From: Paraspadella gotoi
Lineage: Eukaryota > Chaetognatha
Assembly: GCA_051294375.1 (NCBI GenBank)
Contig: CM119266.1
Coordinates: forward strand, 9,556,538 to 9,620,537
Direction of reading: 5' to 3'
Length of the DNA: 64,000 nt
Of the stretch, positions 1 to 10,424 are shown piece by piece. The notes beneath the pieces are model-generated. The model worked only from the letters and a program-made list of their open reading frames with translations. It did no database searches and was not told the origin of the DNA. A program made the position numbers and the translations under genes. Each line of letters begins with the position of its first letter. Position 1 is the first letter of the stretch.

Positions 1-520
1 GAAACTTGGACAGAGATTATAGGTTTTTATTTAAAATGACCTTAATATGGTATAAAACCAACAATATTATCACAATCCAGTTTATACTTAGATTAGCATA
101 TTCTGGCATTCGATTTTTAGCCAGCGGGAAGTTGTTAGCAAACTTTGGGGAAAAAAAGTTCTAAAACGTAACATGTAACTAATTTCTCACATTTGAGCCC
201 GAGGCATTCTTCATACCCCCCTCTAATAAGCAATATACTAAATTAGTTTTGCATAGATCTGTACTTTTTAAGGACTTTCCTGTCAAATGACATATAATAA
301 GTTTTATTAAATAATTAATTAGTTTAAAAGCTTGCAGTATAGCAAGATAGCTTATTTATTAAATGAATGGTTAATTTTTATATTGGTTGTACCACTTTCA
401 TAGTTTGTGTAATAAATTTTTACTTTGTGCCATTGCAATTGCTGGGGTGTGAATTTTATTGATTTCCTTCAAACAATTCAAGAGATATGCGATTATTTGT
501 GAAAATAATACAATATGGCA

Positions 521-1249
521 CAGCCGGGTTGCCTGTGATGCCCCTTGGGATGGGGCATCTCACTGTTGGCTTTGGGGGCTTCCGACCCTCAGTGACGCCT
601 CCAGTCACTGGCGCGGTTACCCTAGGACGGTCTCGCTTTGCCAACGCAGAGGGAAGTCGTTAGGACTGTGGATGGAACACTACGCCTGGGATGGTGTGTA
701 CCCCCTCTGAGCCAATGGATTTGGCTGAAGGATGATGGATGTGAGGCGGTGTGAATATACCGCCACAGGATCCGGGCCAAGACATCACTCAGGTTCCTCA
801 AGCCTGAGAGGTGTCTGACAAGACTTACCATAGTGGGAGAGAGAGATACAGCGCGAGTTGTGGGGGCATAGGCGTTTGTTGTAGCGTACCCCAGGGACAT
901 AGGCGTTTGTGTAGCGTACCCAAAGTCGGCAGGGCATAGGCGTTTGTCGTAGCGTACCCTGAGAAGGTTGCGTGTTCGATAGTAGGGCTCACCACTTATG
1001 GCAACAGCCGGGTTGCCTGTGAAGCCCCTTGGGATGGGGCATCTCACTGTTGGCTTTGGGGGCTTCCGACCCTCAGTGACGCCTCCAGTCACTGGCGCGG
1101 TTACCCTAGGATGGTCTCGCTTTGCCAACGCAGAGGGAAGTCGTTAGGACTGGATGGAACACTACGCCTGGGATGGTGTGTTCCCCCTCTGAGCCAATGG
1201 ATTTGGCTGAAGGATGATGGACGTGAGGCAGTGTGAATATACCGCCACA
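521..1249. repeat. Duplicated GC-rich structured repeat (two ~246-bp copies)
   Basis: Two nearly identical blocks lie in direct orientation at about 521-767 and 1005-1249. Both begin cagccgggttgcctgtga and end tataccgccaca. They are far more GC-rich than the surrounding AT-rich DNA. Each copy contains short perfect inverted repeats that would fold as hairpins, for example cagtgac...gtcactg and gcccc...ggggc. The spacer between them carries three near-copies of a roughly 25-bp unit, cataggcgtttgt-gtagcgtaccc, at 867-892, 898-921 and 935-959. The reverse strand reads through with open frames, but these are the same shadow peptide repeated in both copies. The structure resembles the structured tail of a retroelement or a SINE-like repeat. 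No family could be assigned. Confidence 0.7.
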
Positions 1250-1289
1250 ATTTGATTCCGAACCCTCTATATCTGGTATTGAACTTCAG

Positions 1290-4137
1290 GTGCTGAAATC
1301 GATAAAAGTTTATATCGTGATATGTGCAACTGCAAAGCAAGAGATTTACGAACCAAATCCTACTTTGATCTGAAAAACATACCATTAGGTACGATATTGA
1401 CATTCTGACCAGAGTTGATTTTTAAATAAAATGGTTTGCTGCGTTAATTTTCATAAATATAATAATAATAATAACCTATTTTTTAAATAAACTAACATGG
1501 AATATTTATTTTTCCCCATTTTTAAATTATTAAGAAAATGATACAATTTGTAGATGCATTCCAAACCGACAAAGAGAGGATAAGACTCCTGCAGAGCAAA
1601 GGTGTATCTGTCCTCAAGATTCAATTCCCACTCCGATTGCGCAACCTTTACCTCCAGAACAAATAAGCGAAGTCAAACCCTCAGAGATTAAACAATTCTA
1701 TAATAACATACCATTATGCACCTGCATTCCGGATTATAACCCAACTCAACATTTGCCAATAAATCATATGCCATCAAGAGCAGATATATTAAAAAGAGGC
1801 TCTATAGTAAAGGAACAATATGCTTCTAACCCAATTTATCAAAAACCTGAAAATTTACAACCACCATTACTCGCGCATAAAGAACTAAGTGAGGCACCGA
1901 CGGCTGCCGTGCCTATCGAGGAAAAACGAAAAGAAGAGCCATACTCAGAAAAGGTTACATTTACTCATGAGCCAAAAACAGAACCAATGACAAAAACATC
2001 GCGGCAAATAATCGAAGCACCTCAATTAGAGTCGATTATGAAAGAAACTCAGCCAGAACAAACAGCACCAGCAATAAAAAAAAAATCAGAGTTACCTTTG
2101 CACAAGCAGGAACCCAGACCCACACCACCAGAGCAACCTAAAGAACCTATCCCACCTCCAGCAAAATCGGATCATGCACTGCTTCAGCAGGAGCCCATTA
2201 CCACAGTATCTCAAAAGCAAGAACCTTCTGTACATTATCAGGAACAGATAAGTTCAGCACCAGAGATACTTCCAAAGCCAGCAATATTAAACGAGGAGCC
2301 AGTACTCGAACAACCAAAACAAGATCATGCAACACCCAGTCCTCAACAAGAGTACATTTTACCAGGACCTAAAGAAGAATTGTTATCAACAGTTCCAGAG
2401 CAAGAACCGCTAGTTACATCGCCAAAGACTGATAAAATATCTCCGACGCTTCAGCAAGAGCCAACCGCTTCCGCACCTGAACAAAATTCAGTAATACCTC
2501 AAGTATCAAAGCAAGAGCCAGAAGCTTTACCAGCAAAGCCAGACCCAAAAAATGATTTGGTACTTCATGCCCCCAACGAAGCGCCTGTGCCTCCTATACA
2601 AAAGCAAGAACAAGTATTTCCAGAACCAAAGCAAATACCAGTAGCTCCAGCACCAATGGAAGAGTATGTGACTCCATTACCGGAGCAAGAGCAGGGACCT
2701 ACAGTGCCAAAGCAAGAGCCGATAACTCCAACATCAATGCATGAACCAATACAAATAGAATCAAAGCAGGAGCCCATACTTATAGCACCAAAGCAAGAAT
2801 CATTACCAAAGCAGGAGACCATAATTCCAGGATCAAAAGAAGATCCAATAATTCCAGCACCAAAGCAAGAACCTTTAATTCAAGAACCGAAACAAAAGCC
2901 GATAATAGAGCAAGAACCGATACCATTAGCACCTAATTTAGAGACAATTCTTCCAGCAGCTAAAAATACTACAGCGCCCAAGCGAGAGACAACAGATGCT
3001 TCACAAAAGCAAGATACTCCAGCAACTGAGGTAAAACCAGAAATTGCACCTGAAAAAAAAACAGAAACTCCAAAAAATAAAAAAGAACCACTCCAAAATA
3101 AGTCACCTATACAGGAGGAAGAGCAAGCTCCTTTATTATCTTATACCCCAGAAACTCAACAGGAATCCCAAAATATCCCAAAACCGAATAAAGAATCAAT
3201 TCAACCAAAAAAAAGCGAATATATTCGAGAACCTACAAGCAAAAAAGAGCCTAGATTGCCCTCACCTTTACCATCAACCACTTCAATTAAAAAATCATAT
3301 TTTCCAAAAGAAAAATCCTTAGAAGACTTACCTAAAATACCTTCAAATAAAAAAGAAATCAAACCTTTACAAAACTTGCACGAACCCGATTCCCTGCCAA
3401 CACATACAAAGGCAAAACCCTATGAAACAATTGAAAAACCGAGCAAGGAAATAGCAGAGCATCTACCAACTTTACAAAAAGAAAAACCAATACCATTGAT
3501 AGGTAAACGGCCACTAGAAAATGTAAAAAAACCTCAACAGAAAGAAGCACAATATACCCCAAAAACAAGACCGAAGTATGAAAAACCATACAATCCATCA
3601 AAATATTCAGACAAAAGTTCAAGAAAAAGTAGCTCTGTCGCTCAATTGCATCATGAACCAAAGACTGAAAAAAAACCCGAAATTCATATTGAACCATTAT
3701 TTGATAAAGCTAGAAAAAGAAGGCCCATTTCGTTGTATGACATGCTGGAAAAACCAAGTCCTCCTGATCCACACCTCGGAAAGTTTTGGAGTTCGAAAGC
3801 AGAAAAGTGGAAAGAATGGTCTCCAGGAACCCGTAAAAGAGGTAGAAAACGCTGGCATCCAAAAATGCATTACACAAAGTTACCACAGAGAATAAGACAT
3901 GTGGTTGCAAAAAACTATTACAAAATGATGTTTCCACATGAGGTAGACGATAGGGATGATTATGAAAAGTCGTCCCTTAGTTTGAAATTAGAAAAGATAA
4001 AAGATCGCGAGAGACAAATGCTTGACGACTTTTTAGAAGAACATTGGAATAAGTATTTAAATGCAAGAAAAAGCATTTTGGCAGTTAAAGGAGAATGGAC
4101 AAGAGGATGGGAAAAAACCCCACCTTCAAGCAGGTAA
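1290..4137 (+). CDS. Pro/Lys/Gln/Glu-rich repetitive protein, unknown function (5' partial)
   Basis: Two exons are supported: 1290-1388, with acceptor cttcag and donor gtacga, and 1535-4137. They join in phase, and no ATG is visible in the first, so more 5' exons are expected upstream. About 899 residues are visible. The N-terminal part has three Cys-x-Cys pairs followed by basic or proline residues (MCNCKAR, ICRCIPN, RCICPQD) and a fourth, LCTCIPD. The middle roughly 550 residues are a degenerate repeat built around K-Q-E-P with Pro, Gln and Glu, predicted disordered. The last 140 residues are different: basic, rich in Trp and charged residues (for example KWKEWSPGTRKRGRKRWHP), and end in likely helix. 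Codon use is AT-rich, unlike the conserved genes further along. I do not recognise the family; a lineage-specific structural or cytoskeletal protein is possible. Confidence 0.6.
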
Positions 4138-4799
4138 AATTTACTAAATATAACATTTTATGTTTCTTTTATGTATTATTATTTATATCAGAAAAAAAAT
4201 ATTAGTCTTAAATCAGATTTTTTTACATTCAGCTTTGCGGTAGAGTACTTGATTTAAAAAAATCTTTGCTACTAAACGAATGGCCCTATTTGAATAAAAT
4301 TTATGCCAAACTTATCATCTTTCAATAAACTTTAAATAACTTTTAAAATTTTATTAAAAATTCAAGTAAAGTCTGAAATAGAGTGGCGTGTTTTTTTTTG
4401 TTTTTTTTTCACAGGTCTGTATAACAAGTTTGAGCAAACAACGCCGGATCTGCACGCGGGCATTTAGCGGTAAGCAGCGAATCTGATAAGTTATGATTAT
4501 TGATTAATCTTGTAATTTTTTTTTATTTATTGATGGATAAATTTATTGAATAATTGATTAATTAATCAATTCGCAATTAATTTAGAAAAAAAGTATAATT
4601 AAATAGTGAAACAGGTTTTTTTTGTTTTTTCGCTTTAAACTTATTTCCACTCAGATTATATCATCGAAAATTTAAATCCAGGTCAATCACACACTTTCGT
4701 ACCCACACACAAAATTTCATTTTAATCTATCCATGCGATTATGAGTTAAAATTAATAACAAGATTCAACTAAATTAGCGGTAGCCGACCAAATTCAAAT

Positions 4800-6350
4800 T
4801 TTAATGGGAACAGTATTAAACGAATCCATTATTGTTATTGTTTTAAAATATTTTTTTCAAAAATGTTCCGAACCATAAGTAATTCACTAATCAAAATTAT
4901 TATTTTACTATATAATGTGAAAACTTTTTTTTGATATTTTAAGTTTTTTTAATTGATTCTGATAGAGCTCAAAAAGTTAGGCAAAAAATGTAATTGCAAC
5001 TTCTTAAAATTTTGATGTTTTATTACTGAAAATAAGCAAAAACTACTAAAATCATCGGATGATGATGATTTTTTCAATTTTGACCTACTTGTCATCAAAA
5101 TATTGAAAAAAGAATTATACTTTGTGTAAACAACTTTTTATAAGCTATTTGAATCAACTTTTAAAAATACAAAATTCACAAAAAAATTTTGACCTTTCCT
5201 ATCTATAAATAAATATTAAAAAATTAATTACTAGTGATTCTAACTATTTTCGAAAATTTTGGTCCATTGAAAGTTTTCTCAGAAATGTATGAAGTTTCAT
5301 TTGGGAAGGTTCCCAAATCAAACTTCTGACCCACCCCGTTGACAAAGTTTGGCTCTAACTAAATGTGACTTATGTTTTTTTTCCATTAAAACTCATTTTT
5401 ACTATATCCAGCTCAATCGCACACAAAAAATTTAATTCCAATCCATCCATCAAATTAGGAGTAATTAGAGTTTTTTTCTAAAGGGGGAAGGACATACAGA
5501 CACAGACATACGGACGGATATTTTTTTTTTACAATATTTAGCTTAGAGAAAGTTTGATTTTACCAAAACATGTCCATTAATAATAAAAAAAAATCGTGGT
5601 TCAAAATTTCTCTAAGTGACAAACACAACGAAAGAAAGGATTTTCATAACAATATTTATCATAATTCAATGTTCTGACATGTTCTATGTGAATGACAGAC
5701 AAGATTGAGAGGCGGACCGACAAAGTGGATTATAGATTCGGGACTAAAAATTTTAACAATATTTTATAGTAATTAAAACAAAAAAAATAAATGAAAATAA
5801 GTGAAATTTAAATGATAATGTATACAGCATTAAAATAATCTATCATGACCATAGATTATGGTATTAAAATATTTTTTGTCAAATATGCTTTCTTCTGAGG
5901 TTACTAGCCTAATTAAAAATATTATATTACTATATAGAGCAAAAAAATTTTTTTGAAAATCTTAAAATTTTTTGATGAATTCTGATAGAGCATAAAAAGT
6001 TAAACAAGAAATATAATTATAGCTTTTAAAAATTCTTACGTTTTTTAAGTGAAAAAAAAAAGATAAAATCATCGAAAGATGATGATGATGATGATTTTTT
6101 ACAGTTTTTCTTTTCTTGACACACTTATCGTAAAAATATTTAAAAAAGAATTACACTTTGTGCAGACAACTTTTTATGAGCTATCTGATATTCAAATTTT
6201 AAAAAAAATTTAAACAATTTTGGCCTTTCCTATCTATAAATAAATATTAAAAAATTAATTACTAGGGTATAGAGCCATATTAAAAATTTTTTGTCCATTG
6301 AAAGTATTCTTAAAAATGTCTAAATATTCGTTTCAGCATGTACTCACTCT
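4800..6350. repeat. Diverged ~1.03-kb tandem duplication
   Basis: The segment around 4860-5320 recurs at about 5880-6350 with a constant offset near 1,031 bp. Shared landmarks are a (gat)n run in atcatcg-gatgatgat, then aagaattacactttgtg, then cctatctataaataaat at 5198 and 6229, then an identical attaattactag and a ccattgaaagt block. The copies differ by many substitutions and small indels, so the duplication is old. It lies inside the inverted-repeat element. Confidence 0.65.
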
Positions 6351-6450
6351 AAATTTTTGACTCACCGCATTGAGTGCAGCTACCCCTACCAAAAGACATA
6401 TTTATTTGAATTTTTAAAAATTTCTTTCTATCTTTCTCTGATTGATTAAT

Positions 6451-6726
6451 TGATTGAGCAAATTATGCCAGTTGACCAAATTATGCCAGTCTACCAAATT
6501 ACGTCAATTGACCAAATTATGCCAGTCTACCAAATTACGTCAATTGACCAAATTATGCCAGTTGACAACATTTTGCAAGTTGACTAAATTATGCAAAATT
6601 AGCAAATTATTCAAGTGACCAACTTCTTCAAGTTGACCAAATTCTGCCAGTTGACCAAATTCTGCCAGTTGACCAAATTATGCAAGTTGATCAAATTATT
6701 CAAGTTAACTAAATTATGCAAGTTGG
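6451..6726. repeat. 18-bp minisatellite
   Basis: About fifteen imperfect units of the type ccagttgaccaaattatg follow one another head to tail. Variants include caattgaccaaattacgt and caagttgactaaattatg. The unit length stays at 18 bp through most of the array, which lies near the right end of the inverted-repeat element. Confidence 0.75.
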
Positions 6727-7364
6727 TATTGACGCATTGATTGATATATCAATTGATTTATAGATTTTTTCATAGATTTATTAAAAAGTCTGTTATGTTT
6801 TGTTATGTTACGATTTGTTATGATCTGTTAAGATCATAAATTGAAAGTCAGAAAATATTACCGTAATTTATCATCGGATTAGCTTATTACCGCTTATTTA
6901 TCGTAGGCAGATCCGACATTGTTTGCTCAAACTTGTTTTAATTTGCGTCAAAATCATTTTCCACTTTGTCTCCCCTCTCAATCACAAAACAACAATCTCG
7001 ATCACAAAATTAATTAATGAATCAATTACCGACGGACCGACAAAGTTAATTATAGAACCGGAATCTGCTGTAAGCAGATCCGGCTCAAAATAAAAAATAA
7101 CCGAGTGGGTCGGTTCCGGTCAGCGAAAGAAAAGTAGTGCCTAAATATTTAGCTTCTTACAATTACACAGTTACAATTACACACTTACCATATACAATTG
7201 TAAAAAAGCGTGACGACGACGACGAGATAAAAACAGACTTTGCCGAAATACGTGCAACTCTCAGTTAAATTACTTGGTTTTGATAACTGGAAATTAATTT
7301 ATCGGATAGAAGCCATTCTTCGGACGGTCGTTTTTGGAAAGACCTTGGCGCTGGGGAGTCGAAT

Positions 7365-7709
7365 ATGGCGAGCGCAAATTCAAATTACGAAAGCGACATG
7401 GACACCTTGAGGTTATTTTGAAATTTCACTTAGAAAAATATAATAAGGGATTAAGTTTAACTTTCAATTTTTAGCACAAGCTCGTTAACAGAAGAATTCG
7501 ATCCGAACTTAATTTCGCGTGCATCTCGAACCGTGAGCTCGCCCAACACCCGCAAAAGAGCAGAAAATCACGTCATCGACATGCGACGTATCAAGTCAAC
7601 CGGAACTAAAAATGGCAATGAAGAAGTCGGCGAAAGATTCGACAAAAACTCATCTGGGAGATATACCAGATATACATTTTCCCCAGGAGGTTACGCCGAA
7701 GTAATTTGA
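7365..7709 (+). CDS. Small Ser/Thr-rich protein, 93 aa, unknown function
   Basis: Two exons, 7365-7411 and 7475-7709, join in phase across a 63-bp intron (donor gttatt, acceptor tttttag). The product is 93 residues, starts MASANSNYESDMDTL, and is hydrophilic and rich in Ser, Asn and Arg. It has a central basic stretch TRKRAENHVIDMRR and a C-terminal GRYTRYTFSPGGYAEVI. No transmembrane or signal segment is visible. GC content is clearly above the flanking AT-rich DNA, which supports coding. A possible donor (gtaatt) just before the stop leaves open a further exon. It is convergent with the truncated HIBCH gene. I do not recognise the family. Confidence 0.45.
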
Positions 7710-7858
7710 ATCATTTGTTTTTATAGTACTTATAAATATAAGATACCGTTTCAATTGAATAAGCTCTCAATCAAGAACTATTTACAGTAGTCTATTATTA
7801 TTCTCTTCGAATATAAAAAAGAATGCATTTGTATCTTGCATAAAGGGTTATCACTGAC

Positions 7859-8544
7859 CTATGAAAGCAATATAGGGCATCGGGAGGGTTCCAATGGTAT
7901 AGTCTAAAGTGTATTCCTCTTTGAAGAACTGCTTGTGTAAAGTTCCTCCAGTTTTCAGCGAATCAGTGAGAGAACGAATATCACCGCCCGCACAAAAGGA
8001 TTTTTCACCGGCACCTATAGAAATTACGTAATATATTTTCATTATTCTAGCGAGCGTTTCGCGAAACTTTTAAAAGCTCCGGAATTTTGTAGACTTAAGT
8101 AAAATAATAGTATGAAATAGAGTATAGTATAGAGTGGATCAGTTCTTCAATTGTTAGATAAGCAATAAGCAATCAGAAGACAAACCTTTCATAATGATTA
8201 ACTGAAGGCTATCATCTTTCCACTTATTTAACTGCTGCGTGATGAGACGCACCATATTCAAGTTAAGGGCGTTCAAAACCTAGAAACGACGAGGTTGCTG
8301 AACTTTTAATGTATAATGAAAAAATGAAAAAAAATTGTAGAGAAAGTCGAAAAATAACCTTGGGACGGTTTAAAGTAATAATTCCCGTCGATCCGACAGT
8401 TTCAAACAGAACTTCAGTATTGGTGGTCATATTGCGGCGAAATATAAGAGCTCTTGAATGAAATGAAAAACTTTCGAGATTAAGTCTATTGTTCGTTCGA
8501 AAGCCAGAAGCAAAAGACTTTGAGATAAGGGCGATAGTATTCAT
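7859..8544 (-). CDS. HIBCH: 3-hydroxyisobutyryl-CoA hydrolase, N-terminal part only
   Basis: Three exons (8544-8359, 8279-8186, 8014-7859) join in phase and encode about 145 residues of the crotonase-fold enzyme of valine catabolism, which normally has about 380. The N terminus is Ser/Arg-rich and looks like a mitochondrial presequence. The body has ITLNRPKVLNALNLNMV and the CoA/oxyanion-hole segment GAGEKSFCAGGDIRSL, followed by FFKEEYTLDY, typical of HIBCH rather than enoyl-CoA hydratase. The third exon ends with a good donor (ATAG|gtcagt) just before the expected GITMGGG exon. No such exon was found down to 7365, where a + strand gene begins. So the gene is truncated, or resumes beyond an unusually long interrupted intron. 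A strong splice acceptor lies 6 nt before the ATG. Confidence 0.75.
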
Positions 8545-8550
8545 TCTGCA

Positions 8551-8562
8551 CTGAAAACAATC
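8551..8562 (-). promoter_or_regulatory. 3' splice acceptor just upstream of HIBCH start codon
   Basis: On the minus strand, gattgttttcag is followed by TGCAGA and then the HIBCH ATG. No convincing nearby donor pairs with it. It could receive a spliced leader or end a 5'-UTR intron. Confidence 0.35.
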
Positions 8563-8913
8563 TTGGAGAAAAAAAATCTTCGAAATGATTGAGAAAAATA
8601 AACTTCGGAACCACCGGATCGATCAAACTTAGAATCAAATTTGAAACAGGAAACTAACAGAAACAACTTAAGATTGTTCGTCAAAGAGTGAACCGTTCTT
8701 TTTATAATCCATTTAACATTCGATTAACGAAACTAATGGAAAAACAAAGTCAAAGAGATAAAAATAAATCTACGAACAAAAATGTTAAACTTATCACCTG
8801 AGAATTAATTTCAACTAGATACAACCGCTCGACGATTAACTCCTTCGTCCCGGTCGTCGTCTTTGAACCGGATCGTGGCTAAATCTCCTCCGCCCTCAAG
8901 CTGGAGGAGCATC

Positions 8914-10266
8914 CTAGTCCTGTCCAGGCGATCCCGTCGACTCTCGAGCATGGGGATGCGGGCGGCAGGAAAATGAGTCTGGTTCAGCGGCCTTGCCAGG
9001 AGAACGGCTGATCGAAGCGAGAGAAAACTTTGGACTCATGGCCGAAGGAAACAAGCGAGGGCGAGCAAAGGCGGAACGGGGAGCCGTGGAAATAACCGGG
9101 TTCTCGAGTAATCCCATTCTGAAGGCCATCGAGAGGTAGGGAGATCCTTGAACTCCATAGAAATCGACGAACGAAGCCGAAGGAACGCTCTGTTTAGTTA
9201 CACCATGAGTCTCCTGTGAGCGTTTTCAAATAATCGTCGGTACGAAAACAAGTTTAAAATTTAACAACAAAAATTCTTCCTCTCTCACCCGAACACGTGA
9301 AACGTGTTTCGATTCAGAACCAGTGACGCCCTCTTCCCCTTTCTCCAATCCTAGTTCTAGTTTGTTTTTGTCTTTCGTCTCTCTTTTCTTCCTCTTCTCC
9401 TTTTTCTTCTTCTCTTTCTCATTCTCTTCGATCCTCTTCCCGATTGATTCCATCAAGAGTCGATTGGCGATTCGATCCTGCACCTTTCGGATGGAAGGGA
9501 TCGTCTGCAACGCGGGATCGTCGCGGATCGCTTTGGCGCGTTGACGAGAGAAGGCGATGCTGGGGTCGACGTAGGGACGAGCGGCGACGGCGGAAAAATC
9601 GATCGAACCGTTAGTCGAGGCTTCTTCGGACCATCGTTCCGCCTCGACGACCTTGAGAGAACGAAAGCGGAAACGAGTTTTCCACGTGGGATTAACGTTT
9701 CAACGACCTGCGGCGATCGCTCGATCAACTTACATCCGGGTTGAGATTATCCGAGGCTCGAAAAGGCGGAGGGGCCAAGTTGCCCTTGACCTGATCAAAA
9801 GGCGAGACGATACGGAGTCCGACCTCGTCCCGTTCGACGACGAGGTCAGGGTCGACAAGCGCCCGATCCGGACAATTAGAAATGTGGGTCAAATAAGATT
9901 CGGGATCGACGTCGTGGAGTGAACTGACGAACGGGAATCGACAAAATCAATTTGTAATCTTTGTTTAATCTAACCGAGGCAAATTAGGACAAATCTGGCT
10001 AGTTTATTACTTGAAAGGACATGTCTTCAGCTCCAAACCCATATCTCCAAAAAGTTTACGGCATCGACGCAAGTGAAAAGGAAACCTTTTGGCCGTCATT
10101 CGATGAGCTGAATATTTAAATAAACAATTTGAGGAAATGATACTTAACTAAACTTAATCGAATTAACTGAGTGCTCACCAGTGCTGTAAGGACACACGAC
10201 TATCGAATCGGGATCTAAACTTTGTCTCGCAAATATATCTTCTGGCATGTCCATCGACGAAAACAT
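8914..10266 (-). CDS. GTSF1: GTSF1/Asterix-like double CHHC zinc-finger protein with long C-terminal extension
   Basis: Five exons (10266-10179, 10107-10011, 9923-9734, 9651-9289, 9213-8914) close in phase and give 345 residues. Two U11-48K-type CHHC fingers are complete: C25-H31-H41-C45, with CPYSTAHRM and FPFHLRRCRK, and C59-H65-H75-C79, with CPFNSLHDV and LTHISNCPDR. This is the signature of gametocyte-specific factor 1 and Drosophila Asterix, partners of Piwi proteins in piRNA-directed silencing. Known members are usually about 110-170 aa. Here the fingers are followed by about 265 extra residues: an acidic/proline stretch, a Lys/Glu-rich coiled segment (roughly 200-250), and a Ser/Pro-rich tail. 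The last exon was chosen because donor CGG|gtgaga and acceptor ctcacag keep phase. The fingers are certain; the tail exons are less so. Confidence 0.8.
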
Positions 10267-10424
10267 ATTGAATTTAATATGAACAACTGTGTCTGTAATT
10301 AAGCAAGTTTCGATCACAAAAAACCAATATATTCTCAAATCAGTATTAAATTATAAACGCATAACAAAATTTCATAATAATTTTAAGATAAAAGCACTGT
10401 CAATAGTTTAAACAAAAAAACTTT

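Larger units (their letters stand above)
4443..7084. mobile_element. Non-coding element bounded by 11-bp inverted repeats
   Basis: The left end GCCGGATCTGC (4443-4453) and the right end GCAGATCCGGC (7074-7084) are perfect inverted repeats. A second, inverted copy of the left end with its flank lies inside at about 6887-6935 and includes caagtttgagcaaacaa in reverse. The flank caagtttgagcaaacaa also precedes the left end at 4425 and recurs, as caaatttgagcaaacaa, at 31492. The interior has no open frame of note and contains a tandem duplication and a minisatellite. This looks like one or more nested, non-autonomous DNA-transposon derivatives. No target-site duplication was established. Confidence 0.55.

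Noticed and set aside
622-1128. 168-aa minus-strand frame in the GC-rich repeat
   Set aside because: The same peptide start recurs in the other repeat copy (456-644) and the frame runs through hairpin and tandem sequence. It has no intron or family signal, so it is treated as repeat.
4443-7084. Transposase in the inverted-repeat element
   Set aside because: No long frame or DDE-type motif was seen. The element is described as non-autonomous.
7365-7858. Missing HIBCH exon
   Set aside because: I looked for the GITMGGG exon on the minus strand and found no frame that could encode it.
9541-9922. Two + strand frames of 67 and 89 aa
   Set aside because: They lie opposite exons 3 and 4 of the GTSF1-like gene, which has zinc-finger motifs and splice support.
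10021-10119. 32-codon + strand frame starting MSSAPNPYLQ
   Set aside because: It is the complement of GTSF1 exon 2, which encodes the first finger's second half and is supported by phase.
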